Notes under the pieces: model-generated
Told to the model about the DNA's origin: nothing
The model's database searches: none
The model's input: the letters and a program-made list of their open reading frames with translations, nothing else
Shown: positions 20,937 through 29,977 of the stretch, piece after piece
Numbering within the stretch: position 1 is the first letter of the stretch
Layout of the letters: the number at the start of each line of letters is the position of its first letter
Origin: Nitrosomonadales bacterium
GTDB taxonomy: Bacteria; Pseudomonadota; Gammaproteobacteria; Burkholderiales; Gallionellaceae
Length of the DNA: 64,000 nucleotides
Direction: 5' to 3'
Assembly: GCA_016234685.1 (NCBI GenBank)
Contig: JACRAT010000032.1
Coordinates: forward strand, 1 to 64,000
Position numbers and translations under genes: made by a program

Positions 20937-22331
20937 TCACTGGAATTGCAGCCAGTCGATCAGGGCATCTTGAGCGGCACGGCCAGCCGCTGCACCCGGT
21001 TGATTGATGATGAAGACCACGATCCATTGCCGCCCGCTCCTCGCCTGCACATAGCCAGCGATGGCGCGAGCTTCGTCCAGCGTACCGCTCTTGAGATGGG
21101 CATGGCCCGCGACAGCTTGTTTGAGGAAGCGTTTCTTCAGCGTGCCATCCACGCCGACTATGGGCAGCGAAGCCTCGAATTCCGGCTGATACGGGCTGCG
21201 CGCCGCCATCTGCAACAACTGCGCCAGATGCTGCGGCGTAATGCGCTCCTGACGCGACAGCCCAGAGCCGTTCTCCAGCAACAGTTCCGGGAAAGCCAAC
21301 CCAGCCGATTCCAGCCAGGCCTGCATGGCCTGCGTGCTGCGCGCGATGGAAGTCGGCGTGCCGTCACGCAAGCCCAGCGTCAAAAACAACTGCCGCGCCA
21401 TCACGTTGTTGCTGTATTTATTGATGTCGCGGATGACCTCGGACAGCGGCGGCGAAACATGAGTGGAAAGCAAACGTGCCGAGTCAGGAACTACGCCGTC
21501 GCGCGTACCGCCACGCAATGCTCCTCCCAACTCCTTCCACAACGATCTGAACGCGGCAGAGACATAGTCGCGCATCGGCAAGGGGCAAACAAAGTAGTTG
21601 CGCTCACCGCAACTAACGGCGTAATCACCTTCCAGCGTCAGCGTGGAGGCTTTCACGCCCGCCCGTATCTTGTCGTCCCACTCGCCACAGTCGCCCGACT
21701 TCGCCAACCGCAAACGATTGTCCAGCGCCAGCCCCTCCAGCGGCGGCTCGGCCAGCAGCCCGACCTGCCGCCCGTTCGGCACGAGCCGCAGATGCAGCAC
21801 ACCGCCGTTCAGCAGCAGCGCATCCGCTCCGCCGTTGTAGGGGCGCAGGGGATCATTGTCGAAGGCGGCGGGATCGAACGGTGGCAGATCAAAGACACTG
21901 CGATCCAGCACCAGATCGCCCTCGATCTCGCGCAGCCCGCGATTGCGCAACTCGCGCAACCACAGCCAGAACTGTTCCAGCGACAGCTTGGGATCGCCCG
22001 AACCCTTCAGGATCAGGTCGCCATGCAGCACACCGTTGGCATCCAGCTCACCCGTAAGCCAAGCCTCGGTCTTCCAGCTATACGCCGGGCCGAGCAACTC
22101 CAGCCCAGCATAGGTGGTGAGCAGCTTCATCACCGAAGCGGGATTCATCGGTTTCTCGGCATTCAGTGAGATCAGCGGTGAGCGGGCATTCACCTCGCGC
22201 ACCTCGATGCCGACGTTGCCGAGCGGGACTTGCGCTTGCTTCAGCGCAGTCAGCACGGCAGGCGGCAACTCGTTAGCCTGAGCGCTGACGAGCAGACCAA
22301 AGGCGAGCAATAAGAAGCGGAAGATGTGCAT
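20937..22331 (-). CDS. dacB: D-alanyl-D-alanine carboxypeptidase/endopeptidase (PBP4)
   Basis: MNPASVMKLLTTYAGLELLGP (SxxK), KYSNNVMARQLFL (SxN), HLKSGTLDEARAIAGYV (KTG-type); start at MHIFRF. Confidence 0.94.
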   Translation of the reverse strand: MHIFRFLLLAFGLLVSAQANELPPAVLTALKQAQVPLGNVGIEVREVNARSPLISLNAEKPMNPASVMKLLTTYAGLELLGPAYSWKTEAWLTGELDANGVLHGDLILKGSGDPKLSLEQFWLWLRELRNRGLREIEGDLVLDRSVFDLPPFDPAAFDNDPLRPYNGGADALLLNGGVLHLRLVPNGRQVGLLAEPPLEGLALDNRLRLAKSGDCGEWDDKIRAGVKASTLTLEGDYAVSCGERNYFVCPLPMRDYVSAAFRSLWKELGGALRGGTRDGVVPDSARLLSTHVSPPLSEVIRDINKYSNNVMARQLFLTLGLRDGTPTSIARSTQAMQAWLESAGLAFPELLLENGSGLSRQERITPQHLAQLLQMAARSPYQPEFEASLPIVGVDGTLKKRFLKQAVAGHAHLKSGTLDEARAIAGYVQARSGRQWIVVFIINQPGAAAGRAAQDALIDWLQFQ

Positions 22332-22333
22332 GG

Positions 22334-23734
22334 TCAACACAATGTTTCGATCACGATCAGTGTGTGCGCCACCAGCAAGCGCCACTCATCCGCGCCGATC
22401 ACATAGGGAGGCATGAAGTACACCGTGTCGCCCATCGGGCGCAGCAGCAATTCATGCTGCAAGCCGAGGCTGAAACAGCGCTGGGCGAAATCCCGGTGCG
22501 GCGTCTCCACCTCGAACGCCCAGATCATGCCAGTGTTGCGGAAGTGCTTTACCTTGGGATGTTCGCGCAACGGCGCGGCGAGTTGGTTGAACAGCGCCGC
22601 CTTGCGTTGGTTGGCAACGATGACGTCGTCCTCGACGAAGATGTCCAGCGTCGCCAGCGCCGCGCGGCAGGCCAGCGGGTTGCCAGTGTAGGAGTGCGAA
22701 TGCAGAAAGCCACGCGCCACCTCGTCGGCGTAGAAAGCCTGATAGATGGCGTCGGTGGTCATCACCACCGACAACGGCAGATAGCCGCCGGTGATGCCTT
22801 TGGAGAGGAGGAGGAAGTCGGGGGTGATGCCTAACCCCTCCCCAGCCCTCCCCTTGTGCGAGCATCCGCTACGCAGATTGCCTGCTTGCCCCTCTTCAGG
22901 GGGGGGCGCTTGTTCGCACGCGAACAGCGTCCCTGTTCTGCCCACCCCCACCGCGATCTCGTCGGCGATCAGGTGTACGCCGTACTGCGTACACAGCTCG
23001 CGCGCCCGGCGCAGATAGATGGGGTGATACATCGCCATGCCTGCCGCGCCCTGCACCAGCGGCTCGATGATGAAGGCGGCGAGGCTCTGATGATGCTGTT
23101 GCAGATGCGCTTCCAACGCGGCGGCGCAGCGCAGGGCGTAGTCCTCGGCGGACTCGCCGGGGGCGGCGTCGCGCCAGTCCGGGCTGGGGACGGTGGCGTT
23201 CTGGCGCACCAGCACGCCGTAGGCCTCCTTGAACAGCGCCACATCGGTGACCGACAGCGCGCCCAGCGTCTCGCCGTGGTAGCTGTTGGCGAGGCTGATG
23301 AACTGCGATTTCTCAGGCTGGCCGTGGTTAAGCCAGTAGTGGGCGCTCATCTTTAGCGCGATCTCGGTGGCCGAAGCGCCGTCCGAAGCGTAGAAGCAAT
23401 GCCCCAATCCGGCGGGGGCGAGGCTGCGCAGCCGTTCGGACAACTGCACCACCGGCTCGTGGGTGAAGCCCGCCAGCATCACATGTTCGAGTTTGCCTAG
23501 TTGGTCGGTGAGCGCTTCGTTGATGCGCGGATTGCAATGCCCGAACAGATTCACCCACCAGGAACTGACCGTATCTAGGTAACGCCGCCCATCCGCATCG
23601 AACAGCCATACGCCTGCGCCGCGCGAGATTGGCACCAGCGGCAAGGTCTCGTGGCGCTTCATCTGCGTGCACGGATGCCAGACAGAGGCGAGCGAACGGG
23701 CGAGTAAATCAGAGTTGGACATGGTGAACGTCAA
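22334..23734 (-). CDS. bioA: Adenosylmethionine-8-amino-7-oxononanoate aminotransferase (contains an in-frame palindromic-element insertion)
   Basis: VWHPCTQMKRHE, LDTVSSWWVNLFGH, LIADEIAVGVGRTGTLFACEQA ... GITPDFLLLSKGITGGYLPLS; true start possibly MSNSDLL. Confidence 0.96.
   Translation of the reverse strand: MTFTMSNSDLLARSLASVWHPCTQMKRHETLPLVPISRGAGVWLFDADGRRYLDTVSSWWVNLFGHCNPRINEALTDQLGKLEHVMLAGFTHEPVVQLSERLRSLAPAGLGHCFYASDGASATEIALKMSAHYWLNHGQPEKSQFISLANSYHGETLGALSVTDVALFKEAYGVLVRQNATVPSPDWRDAAPGESAEDYALRCAAALEAHLQQHHQSLAAFIIEPLVQGAAGMAMYHPIYLRRARELCTQYGVHLIADEIAVGVGRTGTLFACEQAPPPEEGQAGNLRSGCSHKGRAGEGLGITPDFLLLSKGITGGYLPLSVVMTTDAIYQAFYADEVARGFLHSHSYTGNPLACRAALATLDIFVEDDVIVANQRKAALFNQLAAPLREHPKVKHFRNTGMIWAFEVETPHRDFAQRCFSLGLQHELLLRPMGDTVYFMPPYVIGADEWRLLVAHTLIVIETLC
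22832..22906. repeat. 75-bp G/C-rich palindromic element inserted in frame in bioA
   Basis: Encodes [25 protein letters not shown] between the BioA motifs ACEQA and GITPDF; ctaacccctccccagccctcccc ... cccctcttcaggggggg; core shared with 37928-37966. Confidence 0.8.
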
Positions 23735-23819
23735 AGAGGGGTAAGCGGGCGTTTTACACCATTGACGCTATTTCCGACAATAGCTAGAGTCCTCCGCCCC
23801 ATCAACTCAGGAGTCTGCC

Positions 23820-24005
23820 ATGCCTTACGTCAACATCCGCATCGCCGGGACACTCAGCCGCGACCAGAAAGCCCGCATCGCCGCAGAGATCACCGACACG
23901 CTGGAGCGCATCGCGCTCAAGCCGGCGTCCTACACTTACATCGCCTTCGACGAACTGCCCGACGAAAACTGGGCCATCGCTGGCAAACTGCTGGATGAGG
24001 AATAA
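23820..24005 (+). CDS. 4-oxalocrotonate tautomerase family small protein
   Basis: MPYVNIRIAG with N-terminal Pro after Met; 61 aa. Confidence 0.8.
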   Translation: MPYVNIRIAGTLSRDQKARIAAEITDTLERIALKPASYTYIAFDELPDENWAIAGKLLDEE

Positions 24006-24081
24006 ATCGCCCTAAAGGAATCTCAAGTCGCGCCGATACACAGTCGTTGGCGTAACAGATTTCAATTCAGAGGGAGCTATC

Positions 24082-24294
24082 ATGGCTATCAGTTCCGTTT
24101 CATCCGGCTATACGCATATCCCAGCCGCAGCAGCAAACCGGGCGGAAGAAGCCCGCGTGAACGAAAGAGAGAATGACGGCGACAAAGACGACCAAAGCAC
24201 CAAGGTTCAAGCCCAATCGTCCGCAAAACCGCCTGAGCCGACCATCAACACCAGCGGTCAGGTGATCGGAGGCATCATCAGCGTACAAGCCTGA
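24082..24294 (+). CDS. Small hypothetical protein (70 aa)
   Basis: Preceded by agagggagct RBS-like sequence and followed by a strong terminator; hydrophilic middle, C-terminal TSGQVIGGIISVQA. Confidence 0.65.
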   Translation: MAISSVSSGYTHIPAAAANRAEEARVNERENDGDKDDQSTKVQAQSSAKPPEPTINTSGQVIGGIISVQA

Positions 24295-24309
24295 TTCAGG
24301 TGGAACGCA

Positions 24310-24345
24310 AGGAAAAGGCTCCTGAATCAGGAGCCTTTTCCTTTT
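24310..24345. terminator. Strong rho-independent terminator (bidirectional)
   Basis: aggaaaaggctcctgaatcaggagccttttcctttt. Confidence 0.92.
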
Positions 24346-24383
24346 ATGTAACCTGCTGCCCGCTAATAGTCATTGAAAGGAAC

Positions 24384-25025
24384 TCATATCGAGAACCAGC
24401 GATGCGGAATAAACCCCGGCGTAGCATTCCGATAACGCTGATAAGCCTCGCCGAAGTCTGCCAACGCTTCCTGCTCCTCCGCCCGCGCCAGCCGCACGTA
24501 CATCCACACCAGCACTGGGAACATCAACAGCGTCAAGATGGTCGGCCACTGCAACAGGAAACCGAACATGATGAGGATGAAAGCGTCGTACTGAGGATGG
24601 CGCACTCTGGCGTAAGGCCCGGCGCTTGCCAGTTGATGCCGACGTTGTGCCTGATAGAGCACCTTCCAAGCCGCCGACAGCAGAATAAATCCCCCGGCGA
24701 TAAACGCGATACTTAATAAGTGAAAGAAGTCCGTGTGGGGATCTCCTTTCCAGCCCAACAGGGTGTACCAGAGGTGTCCTGCGTCATGGGAGAGCAGGTT
24801 GACTTCAGGGTAGTTAGTTTGTAGCCAACCAGCCAGCAAATAGATAGTAAGCGGAAAGCCATACATCTCAACGAACAGCGCCACGATGAAAGCCGAAAAT
24901 GCACTGAACGAGCGCCAGTCGCGGGAGGTCTTCGGCTTGCTGAAGCTGAAGGCGAACACGATGAACACCAGCGAATTGATGAAGACCAGCGACCAAAGCC
25001 CGTAGCCGTTGGAATCTGCGTTCAT
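24384..25025 (-). CDS. Isoprenylcysteine carboxyl methyltransferase-like (ICMT/PEMT fold) integral membrane protein
   Basis: GPYARVRHPQYDAFILIMFGFLLQWPT and C-terminal ARAEEQEALADFGEAYQRYRNATPGFIP motif typical of the family. Confidence 0.85.
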   Translation of the reverse strand: MNADSNGYGLWSLVFINSLVFIVFAFSFSKPKTSRDWRSFSAFSAFIVALFVEMYGFPLTIYLLAGWLQTNYPEVNLLSHDAGHLWYTLLGWKGDPHTDFFHLLSIAFIAGGFILLSAAWKVLYQAQRRHQLASAGPYARVRHPQYDAFILIMFGFLLQWPTILTLLMFPVLVWMYVRLARAEEQEALADFGEAYQRYRNATPGFIPHRWFSI

Positions 25026-25234
25026 TTTCCCTCTCCTTCCGATGCATCGTGATGATGCTGACCGTGATGCATGAACAGATGCATCAGCGGACAGGCCAGC
25101 AGGAACAGATAGGGCAATACTCCCAGTACGTGCGCGCGGTGCTCCGTAAACAGCAGGAACCCGGCCATGGCAAGGAAGCCGTAGAACACCCAGCGCCCTC
25201 TGGAAAGGTGTTGTATTTCGTGCGATTCAGACAT
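25022..25234 (-). CDS. Small membrane protein, DUF2933-like
   Basis: FLAMAGFLLFTEHRAHVLGVLPYLFLLACPLMHLFMHHGQHHH. Confidence 0.75.
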   Translation of the reverse strand: MSESHEIQHLSRGRWVFYGFLAMAGFLLFTEHRAHVLGVLPYLFLLACPLMHLFMHHGQHHHDASEGEGK

Positions 25235-25275
25235 GCCAGCCTCCTTGCCGTGGATTGCGATTAAGCAACAACGCT

Positions 25276-25521
25276 TCAGCCCTCCAGATCGAGCCTCTTC
25301 TGCTCGAACTCCTCACGCCCGATTTCGCCGCGCGCATAACGCTCCTTGAGGATGTCCAGCGCCGTCTTTTCCCTAACATCCCCGGAATTGCGATATTTGA
25401 TCAAAAGCATAACCAAGCCCACCATCAGTAGCACCCACATCAGTGCCGTGATCATGCCGCCCCAACCATGATTATCAAAATGCTCCCACATAATTCCTCT
25501 CCTTTCGTCCTTAAAAATCAC
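25276..25521 (-). CDS. SHOCT-domain small membrane protein
   Basis: TM segment plus TALDILKERYARGEIGREEFEQKRLDLEG. Confidence 0.85.
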   Translation of the reverse strand: MIFKDERRGIMWEHFDNHGWGGMITALMWVLLMVGLVMLLIKYRNSGDVREKTALDILKERYARGEIGREEFEQKRLDLEG

Positions 25522-25531
25522 CCGTCAATCA

Positions 25532-27991
25532 CTACAAATCCGCACGCCGCAACCGCAGTGCATTGCCTATCACCGACACCGAGCTGAAGCTCATCGCCGC
25601 TGCTGCGATAATGGGCGACAGCAGCAGGCCAAACCATGGATACAGCACGCCCGCCGCGATAGGAATGCCCAGCACGTTGTAAATAAAGGCAAAGAACAGG
25701 TTCTGGCGGATGTTCTTCATGGTGGCGCGCGACAGGCGCACCGCGCGGACGATGCCGCGCAAGTCGCCCTTCACCAAGGTAACGCCTGCGCTCTCCATCG
25801 CCACATCAGTTCCCGTTCCCATAGCGATGCCGACCTGTGCTTGCGCCAGCGCCGGTGCATCGTTGATGCCGTCTCCCGCCATCGCCACAAAATGCCCTTG
25901 CGCTTGCAGTTGTTTGACGATGGCGGATTTTTGTTCGGGCAATACTTCCGCTTCGACCCGGTCGATTCCCAACTTTCTCGCCACCGCCTCCGCCGTGATG
26001 CGGTTGTCGCCGGTCAGCATGATGACTTGCACGCCTTCATCGTGCAGCGCGCGGATGGCTTCCGCTGTGGATTCCTTGACCGGGTCGGCCACGCCTATCA
26101 ATCCCGCCGCCTTACCGTCGATTGCCAGCAGCATCACCGTTTGCCCGTCTGCACGCAGAGCATCAGCGCGCAAAGGCAATTCGCCTGTGACTATGTTCAA
26201 CTCTTCGAACAATTTGAGATTGCCCAACGCGACTACGCGCCCTTCGACCACCCCTGCCACGCCCTTGCCGGTGTAGGAACGGAACTCGGCAACATTCGCC
26301 AGTTGCAACGCTTTCTCCTGCGCACCACTCACAATAGCCGCCGCTAGAGGATGTTCGCTGGCGCGCTCCAGACTGGCGGCCAGACGCAACACTTCGTCGG
26401 CGTCGAATCCGGTCAGAGGGACAATCGAGGTCAGCTTCGGCTTGCCCTCAGTCAGCGTGCCGGTCTTGTCCACCACCAGCGTATCCACCCTCTCCAGCGT
26501 TTCCAACGCTTCGGCATTCTTGATCAGCACCCCGGCCAGCGCGCCGCGCCCGGTGCCGACCATGATGGACATCGGCGTGGCCAGCCCCAGCGCGCAGGGG
26601 CAAGCGATGATTAGCACCGCCACCGCATTGACGATGGCGTGCGCCAGTCGCGGTTCCGGCCCGTACAGGCCCCACACCGCCAACGTGGCGAGTGCAACGC
26701 CCATCACCACCGGTACGAAATATCCGGCCATCACATCGGCCAGCCGCTGGATAGGCGCGCGGCTGCGCTGCGCCTCGCTCACCATGTGCACGATCTGCGC
26801 CAGCAGGGTGTCCGCGCCGACGCGCTCGGCGCGCATCAATAAACTTCCGGTGCCGTTCACCGTGGCGCCAATCAGCCGCGCGCCCGTCGTTTTTTCCACC
26901 GGGATGGATTCGCCGGTGACCATGGATTCGTCCAATGAGCTCGTGCCTTCCAGCACCACCCCGTCCACCGGCACTTTCTCGCCGGGGCGCACGCGCAGCA
27001 CGTCACCCGGCTGCACCAGTTCCAGCGGGATGTCCTCTTCGTTGCTGTTATTGAGAAATTCGCGCAGCGATTCGATTGCTCCCTCGCCCAGGGATTCAAG
27101 ATTGCCTTTCTCGTTTGTCCTTTCTCCCGCTTGCGGGAGAGAGTTAGAGAGAGGGGTTCTTTGCGGGGGAGGGTTGGGGTGAGGGGAGCGCACGATGCGC
27201 GCGGTCTGCGGCGCGAGTCCCAGCAGCAGCTTGATCGCCGCGCTGGTCTGGCTGCGCGCGCGCAGTTCCATCACCTGACCCAGCAGCACCAGCGCCATGA
27301 TTACCGCCGCCGCCTCGAAATACACCGGCACCGTATCCATCATGCTGCGCATCGCGGGCGGGAAAATGCCCGGCAGCAGCATCGCCACCACGCTGTAGCT
27401 CCACGCCACGCCGACGCCGAGCGCGATCAGGGTGAACATGTTGAGACTGCGGTTAGCCACCGATGCCCAGCCACGCTGGAAGATCGGCCATCCGGCCCAC
27501 AACACGGCCGGGGTGGCCAGCATGAATTCGATCCATTGCAAGGCGGGCATCGAAACGGATTCGGGCAAGAGCTGCGGGAAAAGGTCGGTTGCCATCGCTA
27601 GAATGAAAACCGGCAAGGCCAGCACCGCGCTGATCCAGAAACGTCTAATCATGTCGTTCAATTCGGCACTGTCCGCCGCCGGAGCATTGCGCGGCTCCAG
27701 CGCCATGCCGCAGATCGGGCAGTCGCCCGGTTCGCTGCGCACCACTTCGGGATGCATCGGACAGGTGTAAACCGCAGCAGCGGGAACACCCTTGGGCGGC
27801 GCCAAGTGCGGGTGGAGATAGTTCTCGGGGGCTGCCTGAAACTTGGCCAAGCACTTCGCACTGCAAAATCGGTAGTTTTCTCCTTCGTACAGATGGCGAT
27901 AGGAACTGTCTGCGGACACCGTCATGCCGCACACCGGGTCTTTGTTTACGACCACTTCCGGGAGAATTGCTTCAGGTGGATGGTGGTTCAT
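25532..27991 (-). CDS. copA: Copper/silver-translocating P1B-type ATPase with N-terminal YHS and heavy-metal-binding domains; contains an in-frame palindromic insertion
   Basis: [14 protein letters not shown] (YHS), [55 protein letters not shown]; start placed at MNHHPPE. Confidence 0.94.
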   Translation of the reverse strand: MNHHPPEAILPEVVVNKDPVCGMTVSADSSYRHLYEGENYRFCSAKCLAKFQAAPENYLHPHLAPPKGVPAAAVYTCPMHPEVVRSEPGDCPICGMALEPRNAPAADSAELNDMIRRFWISAVLALPVFILAMATDLFPQLLPESVSMPALQWIEFMLATPAVLWAGWPIFQRGWASVANRSLNMFTLIALGVGVAWSYSVVAMLLPGIFPPAMRSMMDTVPVYFEAAAVIMALVLLGQVMELRARSQTSAAIKLLLGLAPQTARIVRSPHPNPPPQRTPLSNSLPQAGERTNEKGNLESLGEGAIESLREFLNNSNEEDIPLELVQPGDVLRVRPGEKVPVDGVVLEGTSSLDESMVTGESIPVEKTTGARLIGATVNGTGSLLMRAERVGADTLLAQIVHMVSEAQRSRAPIQRLADVMAGYFVPVVMGVALATLAVWGLYGPEPRLAHAIVNAVAVLIIACPCALGLATPMSIMVGTGRGALAGVLIKNAEALETLERVDTLVVDKTGTLTEGKPKLTSIVPLTGFDADEVLRLAASLERASEHPLAAAIVSGAQEKALQLANVAEFRSYTGKGVAGVVEGRVVALGNLKLFEELNIVTGELPLRADALRADGQTVMLLAIDGKAAGLIGVADPVKESTAEAIRALHDEGVQVIMLTGDNRITAEAVARKLGIDRVEAEVLPEQKSAIVKQLQAQGHFVAMAGDGINDAPALAQAQVGIAMGTGTDVAMESAGVTLVKGDLRGIVRAVRLSRATMKNIRQNLFFAFIYNVLGIPIAAGVLYPWFGLLLSPIIAAAAMSFSSVSVIGNALRLRRADL
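27118..27190. repeat. G/C-rich palindromic element inside copA
   Basis: Perfect TCTCCCGC-tt-GCGGGAGA (27123-27130/27133-27140) plus agagaggggttctttgcgggggagggttggggtgagggg. Confidence 0.8.
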
Positions 27992-28016
27992 ATCAAGCCT
28001 CCGATTGTCGTTACGA

Positions 28017-28310
28017 TTAAGCCTCTTGGTCTCGGGCCGAGCTGCTCCCCACCAAGTTGTAGAAAACAGCGAATACCGCGCCGCCCAAGAACCCAATCAC
28101 GGTCACCCCGCATACGCCATAGATGAATTCATCCAGCACCCACGGCTTGTTGCTCTTGATTAGCGTCAAATCCAATCCATGAAACCACGCATTAACAAAA
28201 CCTATCATGCCATCTGGGAACAAGAAAACGGCCAGCGCACCAATCAGACCAATAGCGCCTGTCGTCAAGGCCAGCGCACTCCCCGTGCGCATGGGACTCA
28301 ATCTATCCAT
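28017..28310 (-). CDS. Small membrane protein, DUF5676-like
   Basis: [40 protein letters not shown]...[24 protein letters not shown]. Confidence 0.75.
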   Translation of the reverse strand: MDRLSPMRTGSALALTTGAIGLIGALAVFLFPDGMIGFVNAWFHGLDLTLIKSNKPWVLDEFIYGVCGVTVIGFLGGAVFAVFYNLVGSSSARDQEA

Positions 28311-28434
28311 GATTCACTCCTGTGCATTTGAACAGCCCAATGCACGAAAATGGTTGATCTCTGCTTCTTGCCCGAAAAAGTTAAGTGACGCGACAGTAAA
28401 GAACCATGCCATCGCGTCACCGACTCTCGATATT

Positions 28435-28725
28435 TCAGCGCTTCTCTTTCATGTGGTCATGCTTATCCATCTTCATCATATCTCCCTGCTTCCCCGAATT
28501 CGGCATCGGCTCGGACATGGGCATACCGGTCTTCTCTTCCATGTGGTTATGTTTCTTCATCGGCTTCTTCGCCTCAGTTTTTTCGGCAGGTGCGGAGGCA
28601 GGCGCTGCCTCGGCTTTCCCAGCCTTATCGTCGGCATGGTGTTCGTCAACAGCCCATGCAGTAGTAGTGAAAGCCAGCAGGCTGGCCGCAAACAACACAG
28701 ATTTCAGTTTCATTCTTTTCTCCAA
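28435..28725 (-). CDS. Periplasmic His/Met-rich small protein, putative metal-binding
   Basis: Signal peptide MKLKSVLFAASLLAFTTTAWA; HNHMEEKTGMPMSEPMPNSGKQGDMMKMDKHDHMKEKR; sits in the copper cluster. Confidence 0.75.
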   Translation of the reverse strand: MEKRMKLKSVLFAASLLAFTTTAWAVDEHHADDKAGKAEAAPASAPAEKTEAKKPMKKHNHMEEKTGMPMSEPMPNSGKQGDMMKMDKHDHMKEKR

Positions 28726-28791
28726 AAGTTAGGTTAAACAACGTCTTTGCATAAACCGCATAAGCAGTTAGAGATACCTCCTTTCGCTTCG

Positions 28792-29310
28792 TCAATGTAT
28801 GTGCTCATGGCTACTCTCTTCAGAATGATGATGCCCAATATCCATACCCACCTCATGGGTCGGCAAGGCCATCACGCCCAAACCATAGCGATAAACCAAT
28901 TCCCCTCCATGCCAAGCAGTAATACCAACCATGCCCCACCCCGCAACAACGGCCAGCACAAACCACCCGGAAGGTATCGTATCCAACTTGTTACGCCATA
29001 CATCCCAGCCTGCTAAAGCAGCAAGCGTTCCTAACGTCACCAGCGCCCATGCACGATGCACCTCCATTGCGGCATGGCTTACTTCATCGTGAGCAACGCT
29101 ATTGAATGCCAGCCAACCCAATATAACCGCTGGCACTGCCGCCACAGCACCCAGCCAAAGCGTGGCATGGGCAAGAATGGAGCAGTACGTGGTACAACGC
29201 CCCCTCCCTTGCCACAGCCGAGCAACCAGATGAAAAAAGGCCGAGGTACTGAGCAAGGCAATCGGAAAATGCACCAGCAATGGGTGTCCGTTCGGAATGA
29301 TTTCAGGCAT
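28792..29310 (-). CDS. DUF2231-like membrane protein with His-rich C terminus
   Basis: NGHPLLVHFPIALLSTSAFFHL motif, four TM segments, C-terminal GHHHSEESSHEHIH; start at MPEIIPNGHP. Confidence 0.8.
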   Translation of the reverse strand: MPEIIPNGHPLLVHFPIALLSTSAFFHLVARLWQGRGRCTTYCSILAHATLWLGAVAAVPAVILGWLAFNSVAHDEVSHAAMEVHRAWALVTLGTLAALAGWDVWRNKLDTIPSGWFVLAVVAGWGMVGITAWHGGELVYRYGLGVMALPTHEVGMDIGHHHSEESSHEHIH

Positions 29311-29373
29311 ATACCCTTCTCCTTCTGCCTTGCGGCGAGCCTCACCGCAAGACGTCACTCAATGTACTCTCTC

Positions 29374-29538
29374 TCAGTGCTGGCCCTCATGCCCAGACGA
29401 GTCTTTTGTATCGGACTTCTCGGTGTGTTCACCACCTTGCCCATGGCCCATCATCCCGTCATGCATCATCTTTCCCGGCCCGACCATCATGCAGCCCTGC
29501 AACACCACCGCCAGCAATATCCCTGTTACGTATTTCAT
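29374..29538 (-). CDS. Putative 54-aa Met/His-rich lipoprotein
   Basis: Read by eye (below the track's size limit): MKYVTGILLAVVLQGCMMVGPGKMMHDGMMGHGQGGEHTEKSDTKDSSGHEGQH*; lipobox-like VLQGC; in the copper gene cluster. Confidence 0.7.
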   Translation of the reverse strand: MKYVTGILLAVVLQGCMMVGPGKMMHDGMMGHGQGGEHTEKSDTKDSSGHEGQH

Positions 29539-29632
29539 CTTGTCTTCCTTACGTTGCTTGTTTACCTGGAAAGAGCCAGATACTCATGGCGCGGATACAC
29601 GCATCCGCTAGCCATCCGGTCGCGCAGATACC

Positions 29633-29965
29633 CTACTTACGCTCAATCTTGCTGATAACCCACTTCTTCGCTTCAGTTCTTCCCAACTCGAAACGCACGC
29701 TGTCGCCTACCTGAATGCCATCAGGCAACGGCGCTTGCAACGTGAACCACATCGTCATGCCCGGCCAGCCCAGACTGGGGATCGCCTCGTGCGCGAGCTG
29801 CACCTTGCGCTCTTTCATATTGATCGCCTTCAGCACGCCTATACCTTCGTGTATGGCGGCAGCTTGTGACATCGTTTGATGCTGCGCCATGTCGTGCTCA
29901 TGTGGTGCAGCTTGAGTCAAACCGATCATGGACGCTAAAGCGATTGCGAGTGAGATCGTCTTCAT
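29633..29965 (-). CDS. cusF: CusF-like periplasmic copper/silver-binding protein
   Basis: Signal peptide; GVLKAINMKERKVQLAHEAIPSLGWPGMTMWFTL with conserved H, W, M, M ligands. Confidence 0.88.
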   Translation of the reverse strand: MKTISLAIALASMIGLTQAAPHEHDMAQHQTMSQAAAIHEGIGVLKAINMKERKVQLAHEAIPSLGWPGMTMWFTLQAPLPDGIQVGDSVRFELGRTEAKKWVISKIERK

Positions 29966-29977
29966 GGCGGCTCACTT

